A stretch of DNA of 64,000 bases from Lineolata rhizophorae (Eukaryota > Ascomycota > Dothideomycetes > Lineolatales > Lineolataceae), in NCBI GenBank assembly GCA_010093515.1, contig MU001683.1, positions 636,751 to 700,750 on the forward strand. Direction: 5' to 3'. The translations under genes and the position numbers were made by a program. Of this stretch, positions 34,164 to 46,618 are shown piece after piece. Position 1 is the first letter of the stretch, and each line of letters opens with the position of its first letter. Below the pieces are notes generated by a model, which was given only the letters and a program-made list of their open reading frames with translations, was not told the origin of the DNA and did not search any database.

Positions 34164-35748
34164 TCAGGTCCGCGCCACCGCCGGCGGCGTGTCCGGCTTC
34201 GGGATGTCTGCCAACGCGTAGTAGAAGTTCTCCTCGGGGATGCGGCCGCGCATGAAGTTCGGCTCCGAGCCGCGGACGTAGATGTCCTCGAAGAGGATCT
34301 GCGGCGTCGGCTCCGGCGGCGGCATCTTCTCGGCCTCGGCCACCTCGGCGTCGACCATGCTACGCGCCTCTTTGTCGATGGCCTTCAGTTCGTCCTCGGA
34401 CGTGACCTGCCAGTCGAGCAGCTTCTGCTTGAGGCCTGCGATCGGGTCGTTGGTGCTACGCATGCGCTGGATCTCCTCGCGCGTCTGTTTTCGACGGCAA
34501 TTAGCATCGCAGTTCCCTTAGCTAGATAGTTTTGGACTTGTCGGGACACCATGTCGACTCACCCTGTACGTCGTGCCGGGGTCACTCATCGAGTGGCCGC
34601 CGTACCGATACGTAACGTACTCATAGACAAGCGGGCCCTTGCCAGACCGTGTCCATTCCTTGCCGTACTGAACGGCCGCCTTAACGGCGAGAACGTCCAT
34701 ACCGTTAATCTTCAGACCCGGAATATACTGCCCACGTTTGTAGTAGTCCGTCAGCGCCGCGGCGCGGTTCGCCGCAGTACCCATGCCGTACTTGTTATCT
34801 GTGCGAGGCATTCCGTTAGAGCTACAACACAGCTCCTAATGTCACGGCGGACGACTCACTCTCGCAACCGAAAATGACAGGCAGGTTCCACAGCTTCGCC
34901 ATGTTGAATGCCTCGAACACCTGGCCCTGATTGCTCGCGCCGTCGCCATACAGATCAATCGTCACGTTGTCCTTGCCCTTGTACTGGTTGGCGAAGCCGA
35001 TGCCCGCGCCGACGGGCACCTGGGCGCCGACGATGCCGTTGCCGCCGTAGAAGCCCGGGGCGAACATGTGCATGGAGCCGCCCTTGCCGTAGGCGATGCC
35101 CTCGCGACGGCCGAGCAGCTCGCCGATGATGCCGCGGACGGTGCCTCCGCGCATGAGGGCGAAGCCGTGGCAGCGGTACGCCGTGATGACGTGGTCCTGC
35201 TTGGTGATGGCGTGCTCGATGCCGACGGCGACGGCCTCCTGGCCGGACGACAGGTGGCAGAAGCCGCGAATCTTCTTCTCCTTGTACAGCCGATCGGCCG
35301 ACATCTCCATGCGTCTAGGGCGAGGAAAACGCAGCGTGTCAGCAAGACCGGTGACGCAAATCGGAGGTGCTCGCGCGGTCGCTCGAGCAAGCTAAGAAGA
35401 CCTCCTTAATCGGCCGCGGGTATGCCGCATTGGCACTCACCGGATGGCAACCATGTCGTAGTACATCTGCTTGAGCTCCTTCTTGGTCGTGTGCAGCGTG
35501 TACGACGGCGGATCGAGCTCGTACGTCTCGAAGCTCTCGTCCGACAGCTTCACCTCGAACGGCTCCTCGTCCTCGGCCGGCACCGCCTCCGCGTGCGCCG
35601 ACGCCGCGTCCGTCGTCACCGCCCGCGCCCACTTGGGCGCTCCCGCCGCCCGTCGTATCGCCGTCGTCCGCGAGATCGGCGTCGGCGTCCCGGCCCAGGC
35701 GCGCCGCCCCGCGCCGCCGAAGCTGCGGCGCGCGACACTTCTGAACAT
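34164..35748 (-). CDS. pda1: pyruvate dehydrogenase E1 component, alpha subunit (mitochondrial)
   Basis: Thiamine-diphosphate-dependent decarboxylation of pyruvate in the mitochondrial PDH complex, as an alpha2-beta2 heterotetramer. Coding-order exons 35748-35441, 35314-34860, 34798-34563 and 34484-34164 give 439 aa; introns are 126, 61 and 78 nt. The first ~45 residues are Arg/Ser/Ala-rich, a mitochondrial presequence. Key segments are [38 protein letters not shown], the ThDP-binding [23 protein letters not shown]-type motif (GDG to N), and the phosphorylation loop [16 protein letters not shown]. The last exon ends in the conserved [16 protein letters not shown] region. The fungal presequence is slightly longer than usual. 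The beta subunit is not in the window. Confidence 0.95.
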
Positions 35749-36308
35749 GGCGGCTCGCTTGCGTGCGTGGGGAGTCGGGCAGTAGGAGAGAACGCGGGAC
35801 AGAAAATGCGTAGAGGGGCGGAGATGGGAGAGGCAATTGGGAGGATGGGGAGCGACGAGCGGAGAGCGACGGGGGAGCTGGAGGTCGTTGGGCGGTGTTC
35901 GGCGGTCGCGTTGGGTCGGGAAAGGCTGCCGGGCCCGGTCGGAGGTTGGGGAAGCGATCCGGAAACAGCCTAGCTGCGTAAGGTAGGGCTGAGCTTTGTC
36001 CGACGACGCCCCTAATACGCCTCCTCTCCGTTCAGCTGGCTGCTGACGAGGACGACAATCAAATTGCGAACGCAAATCCTTGGGACTAATATTGCAGTGC
36101 TCTTGGGCCACTTTTTAGATGTTGCAGTCATCTAATTGGGGCGGACACGCAGACATTGAAGGCGCAAATTGCGGGAAAGCCTTCCACATTCGGCCATCTG
36201 GCGTGTAGAATTCTTGAAAACAGCAATCTACCTATACTTTTGCAATCGCTATGCTGAGAGACGGTAGCCCTCCATGGCTCTATTTGTTTCCACCGTGGGC
36301 CCAACCTC
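35749..36308. other. pda1 promoter region
   Basis: 560 bp between the pda1 start codon and the 3' end of the BTB gene (same strand). No gene seen; GC-rich near pda1, AT-rich beyond 36050. Confidence 0.6.
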
Positions 36309-37364
36309 TTACTTACGTCCCGCAACCTGCTTGAAGATGGCCTCGGCCAGTTCCGGCCAAGAGAGCAAGGCCATGAACTCAGGGTTGTCGACCAATTTCT
36401 TCGAAAGTCTTACAGCGCTTTTGACGATAATCGACTTCAACTTGTCGTCAGCTGCCGCAGGGAAGCCCTCGGATGTGAATACATGTTGAATCAGGCTAAC
36501 AAGAGGCCCCATCTGCGGCCCTCTAAATGTACGCAATACTTTGGCAAGCTTCGAAGCGGAATGATCTCCGAGGCTTTCGGCGCCGAAGTAATCGGCCAAT
36601 CTGTACATCCGAGCATGGGTTAAAAAGATGTACTTCTTTTTCTCAACCAATGTAAGCTTGAGCTTTGCGGCCTTGAACTGATGCCCGAAGCTGTTTATTG
36701 TCCTTGCTGTTAGTTCTGTTTTCCTTTGCTCGCTTTCACAGCTTCTTCGTTCGACGCGATTACATACCTCTTGAATTCCGGCGGAGCGCTCGTGGCTTGT
36801 TCGACGCGACCAGCACTGCCACTCTTCACTGTCTCGTCGTAGTCACTGCGGTCGACTTCAACACGGTTTGGAGAAGTCTTGGCCTTCCGAGGTGGCAACA
36901 CTCTTCTCGCGCCGCGTGTTCCTAGCTCTTGAATATCGTAGGTTCCTTCGTACGCGAACTGGATCAAGCGCGCGAAGTCCTCGGGTAAGACATCGATGAT
37001 GTCTACCGTACCTGTGACACCCTCGCTGAACGGGCCGTTGACTAGGGTATTCAACGCCGGGGAAAGCTCCCCAATTATGGTGCAATGGGCAAAAAAGCGG
37101 ATCTTCTCCGGGCCAACGCGGAACATGGCAACTAATCCAGCCGAATCCCTATAACCCAGGTCAATCTGTTCACCATGGCTTCCTCGGGTATTGCAGGGCT
37201 TACTCATTGGCTTCTGTGGGGAAGGCCGAGGCAGGAGCAGGCGAAGCTGTCGGAGTGTCAAGCACATGTCCAGAACTCGGAGCGCTGCTGAGAGCAGAAG
37301 ATGGAGGAGTAAGGAGCAAAGGAACAGGGCGCCTAGGCGGCGTCGTAGGATCTTGGGGCTTCAT
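36309..37364 (-). CDS. BTB/POZ-domain protein
   Basis: Coding-order exons 37364-37204, 37148-36768 and 36690-36309 give 307 aa; introns are 55 and 77 nt. Residues 1-53 are Pro/Ser/Ala-rich. The BTB fold spans about residues 54-130, with VGPEKIRFFAHCTIIGELSPAL, then VDIIDVLPEDFARLIQFAYEGTYDI. The second half is helical (THARMYRLADYFGAESL), the BACK-like region common in fungal BTB proteins. Such proteins may serve as Cul3 adaptors, but many fungal ones have no known partner. The stop codon lies in CGTAAGTAA, which also looks like a strong 5' splice site, so the last few residues may differ. The start MKPQDPTTPP is preferred because the first intron then joins in frame; a start at 37207 inside the same transcript is an alternative. 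Confidence 0.75.
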
Positions 37365-39530
37365 CGTGGCAGACGGCAGCTTCCAAGTGAGACGTGAGCG
37401 CTGAAAGAAGAGAGAGGTTGGGTAGAGAGTGCCGAAGAGGCCTTTTAGGATCCGTCAGAGAGAGACGAGTGGCTATAGCCTCGAGGAGGAAGCGGCGGCT
37501 TGACGGCATGTCTGCCTAATAGGCATAGGGGTGAGGTTTCCACGGTTAGAAAGCGCGGGTTGGTTGCAGGCTGCAGGTAGACGGCGTCCTGATGTCTATG
37601 TCCAGCGGCGAAACGGCGAGGAAGGAACGAAAGGAAGTGTCGAACAGAGGGAAGAGCGGAGTGTTATGCGAAGGCGTGAAATAAGGAGCTTTCTCGTACT
37701 TGTATCACGGCCTTAGGACAGAGCTGCGATGATGACGCAAATATGCCTGCTGCGGCCAAGTCTCGGGATGCTATTCCTTGGTCGCCAAATTATTTCGGTT
37801 CCAATTTAGACATGCTTTGCAAACATGTTGATCATAGAAGATGAGATGCGTCTGTCTGGCACGGGCGTCGTGAGTCTGAGGCAGAGCAGAGAGGATGGTG
37901 CGAAATATGCATGCAACGGTCCGACTGTGCATGAGGTGCTGCCGCATGTTCTTCCTCCATCTCAAAAGGAACGAAGACAATTGAAGGTTAAAAATATTCA
38001 ATTATGTTAAATATTCAATTATAATTTTCAGAGGACCAACGGAACGGTCTGGGTGTGCAGGCCGCATGGGTTTGTTATACTTGATCTCAATTAATGGAAG
38101 ACTTTGGTCGGCCAAAAATGAGTGATGCTGCCTTGGTGCAGAATAAGTGCAGTGCACGATCACGATTGCCACAGGCCTGTCTGCGATTTTGAGGCTCGGT
38201 CGACAATCTGTCCTGCAATGCGCGGGGGCATGTTTGGAGAAAGATGTTAGACTTTCGGACCAGCTAGGGCTTCTTTCCCACCTTGGACGCATAGTCACAA
38301 CAGCACAAGCTTCTTTCCCGGACCAATGTGCGCGGCGGAGATGAGCGACGAATCCGGCCAAGCGGCTCTCCGCCCGGCCGGGACAGCAGGCGCGCGGCGG
38401 CCATCACGAAGGCGGCAGGATGGCCTCGGCGTCGCTTCGTCCTTGGGCGCAAGCTACGCAAACGCGCGACCCGTGGCTGCCTGCTACGTGCGTGCCGTGC
38501 CACCGGCGTAGTAAGAGCGTGCCGCACGCATGACGACAGCGTGACGAGCGGGTGCGGTATGCACCTGCTGCGTATGTAGGCGCTCCGGGGCCCGGCGCCC
38601 ACTGATCGGGCCCATGTGGCGCCGGTGGTTGGTGTGCAATTGCCAGCCTTTCCCGGGGCTGGGCCCGGCCCGCAATCAACGCCCAATCTCGGGCTGCCGT
38701 TCCCGGCCGCACGCACCGCGTAGTAAGCATGTCCTGCTCCGTGCTCTGCTGCGTTTCCGGGCGCCTTGGACGGGACGCTGCGCCACCGTTTCTTTTTCGA
38801 CATCCCGTGGGGCGCTGTACCATGTCCGTAGTACATCTGTTGTCGACTTGGACTTCGAAGCCTCCGGGCCTTCTCCCGCCCGTTCCACCACCGCCGTCTT
38901 ATCTGTGCCACGGCGCGGCGGCTGATATCTACTTGTAGCAAGCACCGGAGTGGTAGTAGCAGTGGGTAGTACTGGTCCGCGCGATAGGCGCCTTTATGCC
39001 TTGGCTCGGCGCGCAGCAATGATGATGGCGCGTTGTTGAATCGGCGCGCCCCGAGTCGCGATTGCCCGAACCAGGCCCAGTCGTGCAGGTCGTCGGCTCC
39101 CTCGTCGCTTCCTTCCTTGCCGGCCCCTCGCTCTCCCTCTCGCTCTCGCGCTCGCTCTCGCTCTCGCGCTCGCTCTCTCTCCCTGCCTCGTCTAATCCAG
39201 GCACAGTCGCGAGCCTCAAGGAGCTCCCGAGGCCAAAGCATTCATTCATTCCCTACCTGCACCGGCGGGCCGACTGGGAGCCCGCGCATGTCGCCAGGCT
39301 GCCGCCGACCAACCAGCCGCCAGAAAGCGTGCACCGCCGCGCTCGCCCCGTCGTCCTCCCGCTGCCTTGATCCCGACCTACAAGACTCCGTACCTACATA
39401 CGCCTCCCTAGCACCCGCGTAGGGCCACGCCGCGCCGCGCTACCCTACTACCTTGGAGCCCTCCCCTCCCCTCCCATCCCCTCCTCCACACCCGGGCCAT
39501 TGACCAGCCCGCCCTACCAGTCCCCGTTTC
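37365..39530. other. 2.2-kb divergent upstream region (BTB gene / kinase gene)
   Basis: No supported gene. Short AT-rich patch with a repeated AATATTCAATTAT element at about 37991-38023. From 38300 GC-rich, with open frames on all strands that lack domains. A CTCTCG microsatellite lies at 39128-39183. The last 300 bp form the leader of the kinase gene. Confidence 0.5.
39128..39183. repeat. CTCTCG/CTCGCG-type imperfect microsatellite
   Basis: Pyrimidine-rich tract built from repeated CGCTCTCGCGCTCGCTCT-like units, in the 5' leader of the kinase gene. Confidence 0.85.
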
Positions 39531-42500
39531 ATGGCGGGCGACTCCCGAGACGCCCGCCACGGGCAGCACGCAGCCTCACCCACGGCAGGCTCGGGCCCCG
39601 CCGCCGCCGCCACGCCCGCGACCCACGACGACGACGCGCCATTGACGCCGGCGGACCGTGGCTCCGCGACCCAGCAGCGGCCCTCGGCGAGCTCGCCCGC
39701 CGACGCCCAGCCGCGCGCCCTCGGTGCGCGCGACGACGACGCAGAGCAGCACGCCGCCGCGAGCGCGCGGAGCGGGCCCGGCGACCACGGCGCGGCGGCG
39801 GCCCTGCCGTTGCTCGACACGCGGCGCGGCGCCGGCATAAATACCTCGCCGCTGGCGACGCCGTCGCGGCCGCACATCCGCACGCCTTCGGAAGCGGGCC
39901 TGCACATCATCACGCCGTCGTCGGCTGTCGCGCCGCCGTCGGCCTCGGCGATCGTCGAGATCAGGGACGGCAAGGAGCTGGATCCGAACGGCAACCATCA
40001 CGCTGCTGCGAGTGCGAGTGCGAGTGCGAGTACGACAACGAGTACGACGACGAACAACAACAATAACAACAACATCAACAACAACAACAACACGGGCGCG
40101 TTCGGCCACTATCGCCGGGACAAGAGTCCCACGACCCCCACGATCGTCGAGAGCAAGGCCCAGGCGCCCGGACGGGAGCAGGACGGAAGCGGAGGCGGAT
40201 ACTTCGGGCTGCGGCGGCCGTCGGCCCAGCAGGACGAGGGGCGGCTCTTCGCAGACCAGCAGAGGCAAGCCCAGCAACCGACCTCTTCGCAGGCGCAGCT
40301 TCGCTCCTCGGCCTCCTTCTCGTCCATAACCGGCGCCTCCTCGCAGCAGCAACAGCAGGGCGGCTCCGCCAACAACGGCGGCTCCCTCCGCTACACCTTC
40401 TCCGCCGCCAGCCTCGCGTCCTCGCTCTCCCCCGGCTCCGCCCTGTCGTCCCCCGCCCTCGGCGCCCTCGCCGACATCACCCCCCTGCCCTCCCCGCTCG
40501 TCCCCAGCGACTCCCCGCCCAGCGCCTGGCGCCGCTCCACCCGGCCGGCGTCGCGCGACAGCGAGACGGGCGGCGCCATGAGCACTGCGGGCGGTAGCGG
40601 CGGAGGGGGAGGCGGCGGCGGCGGCGGCGGTGGCAGCAGCAGCAGCGGCTTGCCGACCCACTCGCCGTCGCAGCGAAAGAAGAAGGGCGGGTACCAAGGC
40701 CTGGGGTGGCGGCCGGCGGCCGTGGCCGAAGGGGCGGGCGTCGCTGGGTGGAAGGCGCAGCAGCAGCAACAGCAGCAACAACAACATCAGCAACAGCAGA
40801 CGCCGGCGGAGATGGCGGACGAGCAGGCGCGCATCGAGGCGCGGGGCCACGCCAGGAACAGGAGCGTGAGCGAGCTGGCGCCCGATGCACTACATAACAT
40901 CCGGCCGCGGCACGTGACGATTTCCGCGGCGGGCGGTCACGGCGGCGCGAGCGGCGCGGGCGCCGAGGAGCGCATCCTCGAGGGCGCGGGCATGCATCGC
41001 GAGCAGTATCTGGCGGAGCAGAGAGGTCTGGTGTCGGCGGGCGCCGCCGCCGCTGCCGCCGCCGCCGCGGCACCTCATCTTCACCCGCACCCCCCTCCTC
41101 ATCCTCATCCTCCTCCGACAGCCCCGCCGACCGCCCTCGCCGGCCCGAGCGCCCGCTCCGCGCTCAAGGAAGGCCTCCCGACGCCGCCGCCCAGCACGCG
41201 CAGCGCGACGGAGAGCGAGGAGGACGACGCGGTGGCGGCGCGCGAGGACGCCGCCGGCCCGCCGGCTGAGTACCTGACGGTGCGGCTGAGCGAGGCGGAT
41301 GCCGCCGCCGCCGCCGACGACGACGACGAGGAGACGGCGGCGCCCTGCGCGCGGTTCCGGCCCATCAGACAGCTGGGCCAGGGCACGTTCAGCAAGGTGG
41401 TGCTCGCGCGGCGCGAGGAGCGGGCGGCGCGCGCGGGACGCCCGCACTCGCACCGGCCGCGGCGCGAGCGGCTGGTGGCGATCAAGATGGTCGAGCACGG
41501 GCCGGCGGGCGGGGCCGACGAGGAGCGCGTGTCGCTGAGCCTGCGGCGCGAGGTGGAGATGCTACGGAGCGTGCAGCACCCGAGCTTGGTGCGGCTGATG
41601 GGGGTGGACTTGGAAGGCGGCGGCGGCGGCGGCGAAGAGGGGCGCCGCGCGCTGCTGGTGCTGGGGTACTGCTGCGGCGGGGATCTGTTCGAGGTGGCGA
41701 GCGGCAGGCGCGAGGTGCTGACGCCGGGGGTGGTGAGGAGGGTGTTTGCCGAGTTGGTAGGCGCGGTCGGGTATTTGCACGGGAAGGGGATCGTGCATAG
41801 GGATATCAAGCTGGAGAGTGAGTTTCCCTTCGTTCCCTTTTTCTTCCGGGAGGGTTTTTTTTAATTAATTATTTTTTTTTCTGGTACTAACGCGACTCCT
41901 CAGACGTTCTCCTCAACGTGCCGCCGAGCGCCCTCCTCCAGATGCCCGACCCGACAACCCACCCCACGGCCCTCATCACCCTCACCGACCTCGGCCTCTC
42001 CCGCCGCATCCCCGACCCGCCGGCCTCGCCGCTCCTCACCACGCGCTGCGGCTCCGAGGACTACGCCGCGCCCGAGATACTGCTCGGGCAGCCGTACGAC
42101 GGGCGGGCCACGGACGCCTGGGCGCTCGGGGTGCTGCTGTACGCGCTCATGGAAGGGCGGCTGCCGTTCGACGTGCCGCCGGCGGGGGCCGGGGGCCGGG
42201 CGGGCCGGGGCGCGGCGGCCAAGGGCGGGCGGTCGAGGACGACGCACAGGATCGCGCGGTGCGAGTGGATGTGGTGGCGGTTCGGGGACGAGGACGGGGC
42301 GTGGGATGGGGCGAGGGATCCGCGGCGCGAGTGGCAGGGCGCGCGAGAGGCGGTCGAGGGCCTGCTGAGGAAGGTGAGCAGGGGCCGGAAGAGCCTGGCC
42401 GAGGTGGCGGGCGGGGAGTGGGTGGCTGGGGGGGTGAGGGTGCAGGGCGGGCTGAGGGCCCCGGGCGAGGAGGGCGGGCTGGACGAGCGCGATGCGAGGG

Positions 42501-42538
42501 ATGGGGATGGCGATGTGTACATGGTGGGGGGGAGGTAG
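39531..42538 (+). CDS. large serine/threonine protein kinase with long disordered N-terminus
   Basis: Exons 39531-41817 and 41904-42538 give 973 aa; the 86-nt intron falls inside the catalytic loop (HRDIKLE|N). Residues 1-600 are low-complexity: Ala/Pro/Ser-rich, an Asn run near 185, a Gly run near 365 and a Gln/His run near 410. The kinase domain runs from about 608 to 950. It shows LGQGTFSKVV (glycine loop), Lys652 in VAIKM, HRDIKLEN (Asp758), a DLG variant of DFG (Asp791), and CGSEDYAAPE as activation-segment end. All catalytic residues are present, so it should be active. An insert of ~20 basic residues separates the glycine loop from VAIK. The segment TTRCGSEDYAAPEILLGQPYD resembles fungal Prr1/Prr2-like and CAMK-group kinases, but I do not assign an orthologue. 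Confidence 0.8.
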
Positions 42539-42631
42539 TTGTTAGTGAGGAGCTGGTTGGGGCGAGGCGAGGCGAGGTGAGGTGAGGGTATGGTTTTTGG
42601 TTGGATTGGTGTTGGGGGTTTGATCTCTCTC

Positions 42632-42653
42632 TTTTTTTTTTTTTTTTTTTTTT
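42632..42653. repeat. poly-T tract, 22 nt
   Basis: Uninterrupted T run about 95 bp after the kinase stop codon, in its likely 3' untranslated region. Confidence 0.95.
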
Positions 42654-42929
42654 GGATTGGGGAGGGATGGATGAGTGTTGTGAAGAACGCATGGAAACGA
42701 ATACAGGCGGGCTGGGAGGGACTGGCAGACGGGCGGTTGCAAATGCTTCGCGCGCCTTCTACTTTGTTTCTACTTCATCTTGCCTCTCTTCTACCTCCTG
42801 GTCTTCTTCGCTCGTCTTCCTCCTTTTCCGTCGTTTCTGCTTCTCGGGCCGCTTTCGGTGAGAGCGGTGCATTTCGGCTAGCTGTCTCCATTTCGTATTC
42901 TTTGCTTTATTATTTTTTTTTCCCTGTGT

Positions 42930-42956
42930 TTACCTACCTACCTACCTACCTACCTA
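42930..42956. repeat. (CCTA)n tetranucleotide microsatellite
   Basis: About six consecutive CCTA units (TACCTACCTACC pattern) in intergenic DNA. Confidence 0.95.
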
Positions 42957-43852
42957 TCTTAGCCATCTTCCTCGTCTTCTTCTACCGGTGCCGCCTTTGT
43001 TTCCTTCTCCCTTTCTGTATGGGCGCCCCTTTGAGATACCACTGCCTTTTTATCTTTTATTCGGTTGCAGACCACTTCCGTTCGCTACTAGCTTGCGCGT
43101 TCTTGAAGTCGTTGTTGGCATCAGTTGACATAGCTGCCCAGAGTAACGCCAAAATCTTCCCCCCTTTTCGCTTTGATTCGAAATGGTTCCTTGAATTCGG
43201 CGCGTTTCTCTTCTCTGTGCGACTCGGCTTGCTTCTTCTACGTTGGATTCGGGGAAAAAAAAGAATGGCTGTTCAACCAGGTAGCTAGTAGAAAGTTTTA
43301 GACCCAAAAAGAGGTAGCCAAAAGATCAGGACGGTGTATGTCAGGCGCAGGCTCGAATCTAAGAAAATTGGTTTAACTGGGAGGTTTGAGTGCTGTGAGA
43401 TTTGAACTGGGGGAGAGCTCGAAGTAGCTTTCCGTGAGATACGTTTGAGCACTGAAGTTTTGGCGTGGACGAGATGAGGTGAAGGACTTCCAAGGCATCA
43501 CTTGCGACAGAAATCCAAAACCTACGTAGTACTGATCCTTGAACTGAAAGTGCGTTCCTAGGCCGCTGCGAAGCGGGTACATACGGGAGGGCCTCGGGCC
43601 CCTTGGCTGAGGTCGCCGGAAGCTGCGTCCTTGGGCGCGCCGCCCGCCCGAGAGCACGGCGGCGGCTCAAGCGCAATCCGCACCCGCAATCTGCACCCAG
43701 CCGCACACCCACTCGTCGCGCTTTCTCCTCTGCCCGAAACCGCGTCCTCGTCCCCCGCCCGATATCTTCGTCCCGCACCGTCGCCGAGATCCCGGCGCGA
43801 CGATGCGCTGACTGTCCCCGCTGGGGGTCGACCAAGAGCGCGCCATTGAGCC

Positions 43853-45799
43853 ATGTCGTCGGCGTCGGCGCCGGCGTGGCGCGCCGTGCACGTCGCGGTG
43901 GCGGCGGCGGCGGCGTCGGGCGCGCTCGTCGCGGCGGGCATCCTGGGGTTCCAGGGCGCTCGGCGGCGGCGGCGCGTCGCGAGGGTGAAGGAGTCGATTC
44001 CGGAGGCTGGGGAGGGGCATGAGGCGCTGAGGGTATGCTTGTTGTCCTGTCTGATATATCTGCCGGGAAGACGCCGGGCGGGTTGGAAGGGCGGGTTTTG
44101 TCCGATTGCGCTCGCGTCCTTGCGGCTTCGAGTCTGTTTTGCTTGCTTTTGCTCTCGCGAGTTTAGGTGCTTCGCGGATTGTGTTCAATACGCGAGTTCG
44201 TTTGGCGTGTTGTCGTCCTTGGCCTCAATTGCTTCATAGAAGCTGACTGCCGAGCCCTGAAACAGCTGACCGAGTACGGCGCCGCATCGGACATTTTCCA
44301 CCCATCTAAAGAAGACCAACAAAGCGCCGCCCTCGCCGCCCGCGCGCGCCGCGGCGACTACGACGAAGGTACGCTCTCTCCGCCTTCTCTGCCGCCAACT
44401 TTCCAACCCTCCTCCCCTCTCGACTTCCTCCCACTCACCATTACCACCACTTCACCCCACAGACCTCATCCTCGAGCAACTGGCGCGCAACCGCGTCTTC
44501 CTAGGCGACGACGGCCTGCGCGCGCTGCGCGCCGCCTTCGTCGTCGTCGTCGGCTGCGGCGGCGTCGGCTCGCACGCGGCCGCCGCCCTGGCCCGCTCCG
44601 GCGTCGGCGCCCTCCGCCTCGTCGACTTCGACCAGGTCACGCTGAGCTCGCTGAACCGCCACGCCGTCGCCACGCTCGCCGACGTCGGCACGCCCAAGGT
44701 GCATGCCCTGCGCCGGAGGCTCGAGCAGGTCGTGCCGTGGACGCGCTTCGATTGCGTGAACGACGTCTTTCGGGCGCCGACGCCGGCGGTGGGCGGCGGC
44801 GACGGCGGCGACGGCGGCGACGGCGGCGACGAGACCCACGCGCTGAAGCTGCTGCTGCGACCAGACGGGTCGCCGCCCTCTTTCGTCGTCGACGCCATCG
44901 ACAACATCGACAGCAAGGTGGCGCTGCTGCGCCTGTGCGCGGCGCGGAACCTGCCCGTCGTGTCCTCCATGGGCGCCGCCTGCAAGTCGGACCCGACGCG
45001 GCTGCACGTGGGCGACGTGTCGGCGACGACGGACGACGGGCTGGCGCTGGCGACGCGGCGGCGGCTGCGGGCCCTCGGCGTGGCGTCGGGGGTGCCCTGC
45101 GTGTACAGCAGCGAGCGGGCGGGGCCCGGCAAGGCGGAGCTGCTGCCCGTGCCGGAGGAGACGGCCGCGCAAGGCGACGTCGAGCAGCTGGCCGTGCTGC
45201 CGCAGTTCCGCGTCCGCATCCTGCCCGTGCTCGGCACCATGCCGGCCCTCTTCGGGCTCGCGGCCGCCAACCACGTCATGCTGAGCCTGGCCCGCTATCC
45301 GCACGACTACCGGCCGACCAAGGTGCGCCCGAAGCTTTACGATGGCATCCATGGCGCGCTGCAGGGGCTCGAAGAGCGGTGCGCGCGCCACGCCAGGGCG
45401 GCCGAGGCGCCCGACCGGACCGCGGACCCGGTCGTCGGGCTGCGGTTGCCGGTCACGGTGGGCGAGGTCGGGTACGTGGTCGAGGAGGTGTGGGGCGGGA
45501 GGAGCGTGGTTAGCGGGCTGCCGACGAGGCTGGTGGTCGCGCGGTGGGAGCCGCCGGGGAGCGAGAGGGGCTGGCTGGACGAGAGCGTGGAGGGGCAGAA
45601 GAGGAGTTCGGTGAGGCTGGATGAGCTGGTTTGCTTCACGAAGGAGGAGGTCGCGAGGCATGAGAAGGAGGTGCTGAAGGGGGCGAAGAGCGCGGAAGAG
45701 GTTTGGGGGCCTGACGTGGCGGAGAGGGTGGGGAGGAAGATGGAAGAGGAGCGGGAGGTAAGGAGGGCGATGGAGAGGGCGGCAGGGAGGGGGTTTTAA
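43853..45799 (+). CDS. tRNA threonylcarbamoyladenosine (t6A) dehydratase, TcdA/Tcd-type E1-like enzyme
   Basis: ATP-dependent dehydration of t6A at position 37 of ANN-decoding tRNAs to the cyclic form ct6A. Exons 43853-44032, 44266-44368 and 44463-45799 give 539 aa; introns are 233 and 94 nt. Residues ~12-34 form a hydrophobic helix followed by an Arg cluster, an N-terminal membrane anchor; yeast Tcd1/Tcd2 sit in the mitochondrial outer membrane. The ThiF/E1 domain has the nucleotide loop VVGCGGVGSH (125-132), VDFDQVTLSSLNRHAVA and the PSFVVDAIDNIDSKVALL strand. A GGD repeat near residue 210 is an insert. C-terminal region (GEVGYVVEEVWGGRS, LVVARWEPP) is typical of fungal family members. All exons join in frame. 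Confidence 0.9.
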
Positions 45800-46618
45800 C
45801 TTGGAGGCGAGATGGAGCGGTACATGATTGCCACATACCCGTGAATCGTAGGTTGAGGTATGCGGACTTGTAAATATGGATTAGATGGGCCGATGCGGCC
45901 TGTGGGATACCTATCTGTTGGTTAGCAGGATAATGGGACAGCCTAGGCTTCTTTTTCCTCTATTACTCTAGCAAAATGATAGAAATAAAATCGTATACCC
46001 AATGGTCAAGATGATTAAATTCATTAACCCGTGGCAGTTATTCATTGCAAGGGCATAGTGCGGGAGTGCGCCAAATGTTCCACGTGACAACCAGTGGGAG
46101 CCAGATCCCCGAGTGAAGTGAACACGAAAGGGAAAGCTTAAGCGAGCCAAACCAGCGGAAGCGATCCCGTGATAGCGCGCATCATATAAAATCGGCCATC
46201 AGCCTTCCACCGTCTTCCCTCTTCAGTCGTAACAAAGAACACAAGTAAGCGCCCCCTGAAAATTCTATCTTCTCAGAGCCATCGCCTGCAAAAGAGCATC
46301 TCCCAGTCTTCTTTTCTAGATCAATTTCCCTCCTTTCTGACTCGTGACAGCTGACACCAACCCACAGGCCGCGGTGACGAAACCAAAAACTACCGGGTGA
46401 GCCCCCGAACCCGCCAGACCACGCGCCCACCCGCTTCCGCCGGTACGCCTGCCCGCATCTACGGAGACGGGCCAAGGTAACCGCGTGCGGGCGTGCCCAT
46501 GATGGCCCTGCGCTCTCGTCCGGGGGGCGCGGGGACAGAACGGAAATCTGAGCGGTGCTGATTTGTGTCTCTTTGATACGCGTCTTGGTCCGCTGAGCAC
46601 GCGCGGAGTCCTGCGTTC

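Larger units (their letters stand above)
42539..43852. other. intergenic region with simple repeats
   Basis: Contains a run of 22 T (42632-42653) and a CCTA tetranucleotide array (about 42930-42956). An open frame at 42590-43288 is Phe-rich because of the T tract and is not a gene. The last 300 bp are the leader of the t6A dehydratase gene. Confidence 0.6.

Noticed and set aside
39576-40850. 424-residue open frame antisense to the kinase gene
   Set aside because: Composition artefact (Arg/Leu/Val-rich) opposite the low-complexity N-terminus; no motif.
42590-43288. 232-residue Phe-rich frame after the kinase gene
   Set aside because: Created by the T22 tract and CT-rich DNA; no domain or good start context.
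44167-45513. 448-residue frame overlapping the t6A dehydratase in another frame
   Set aside because: The dehydratase frame carries the E1 motifs; this one is an Arg/Ala-rich shadow.
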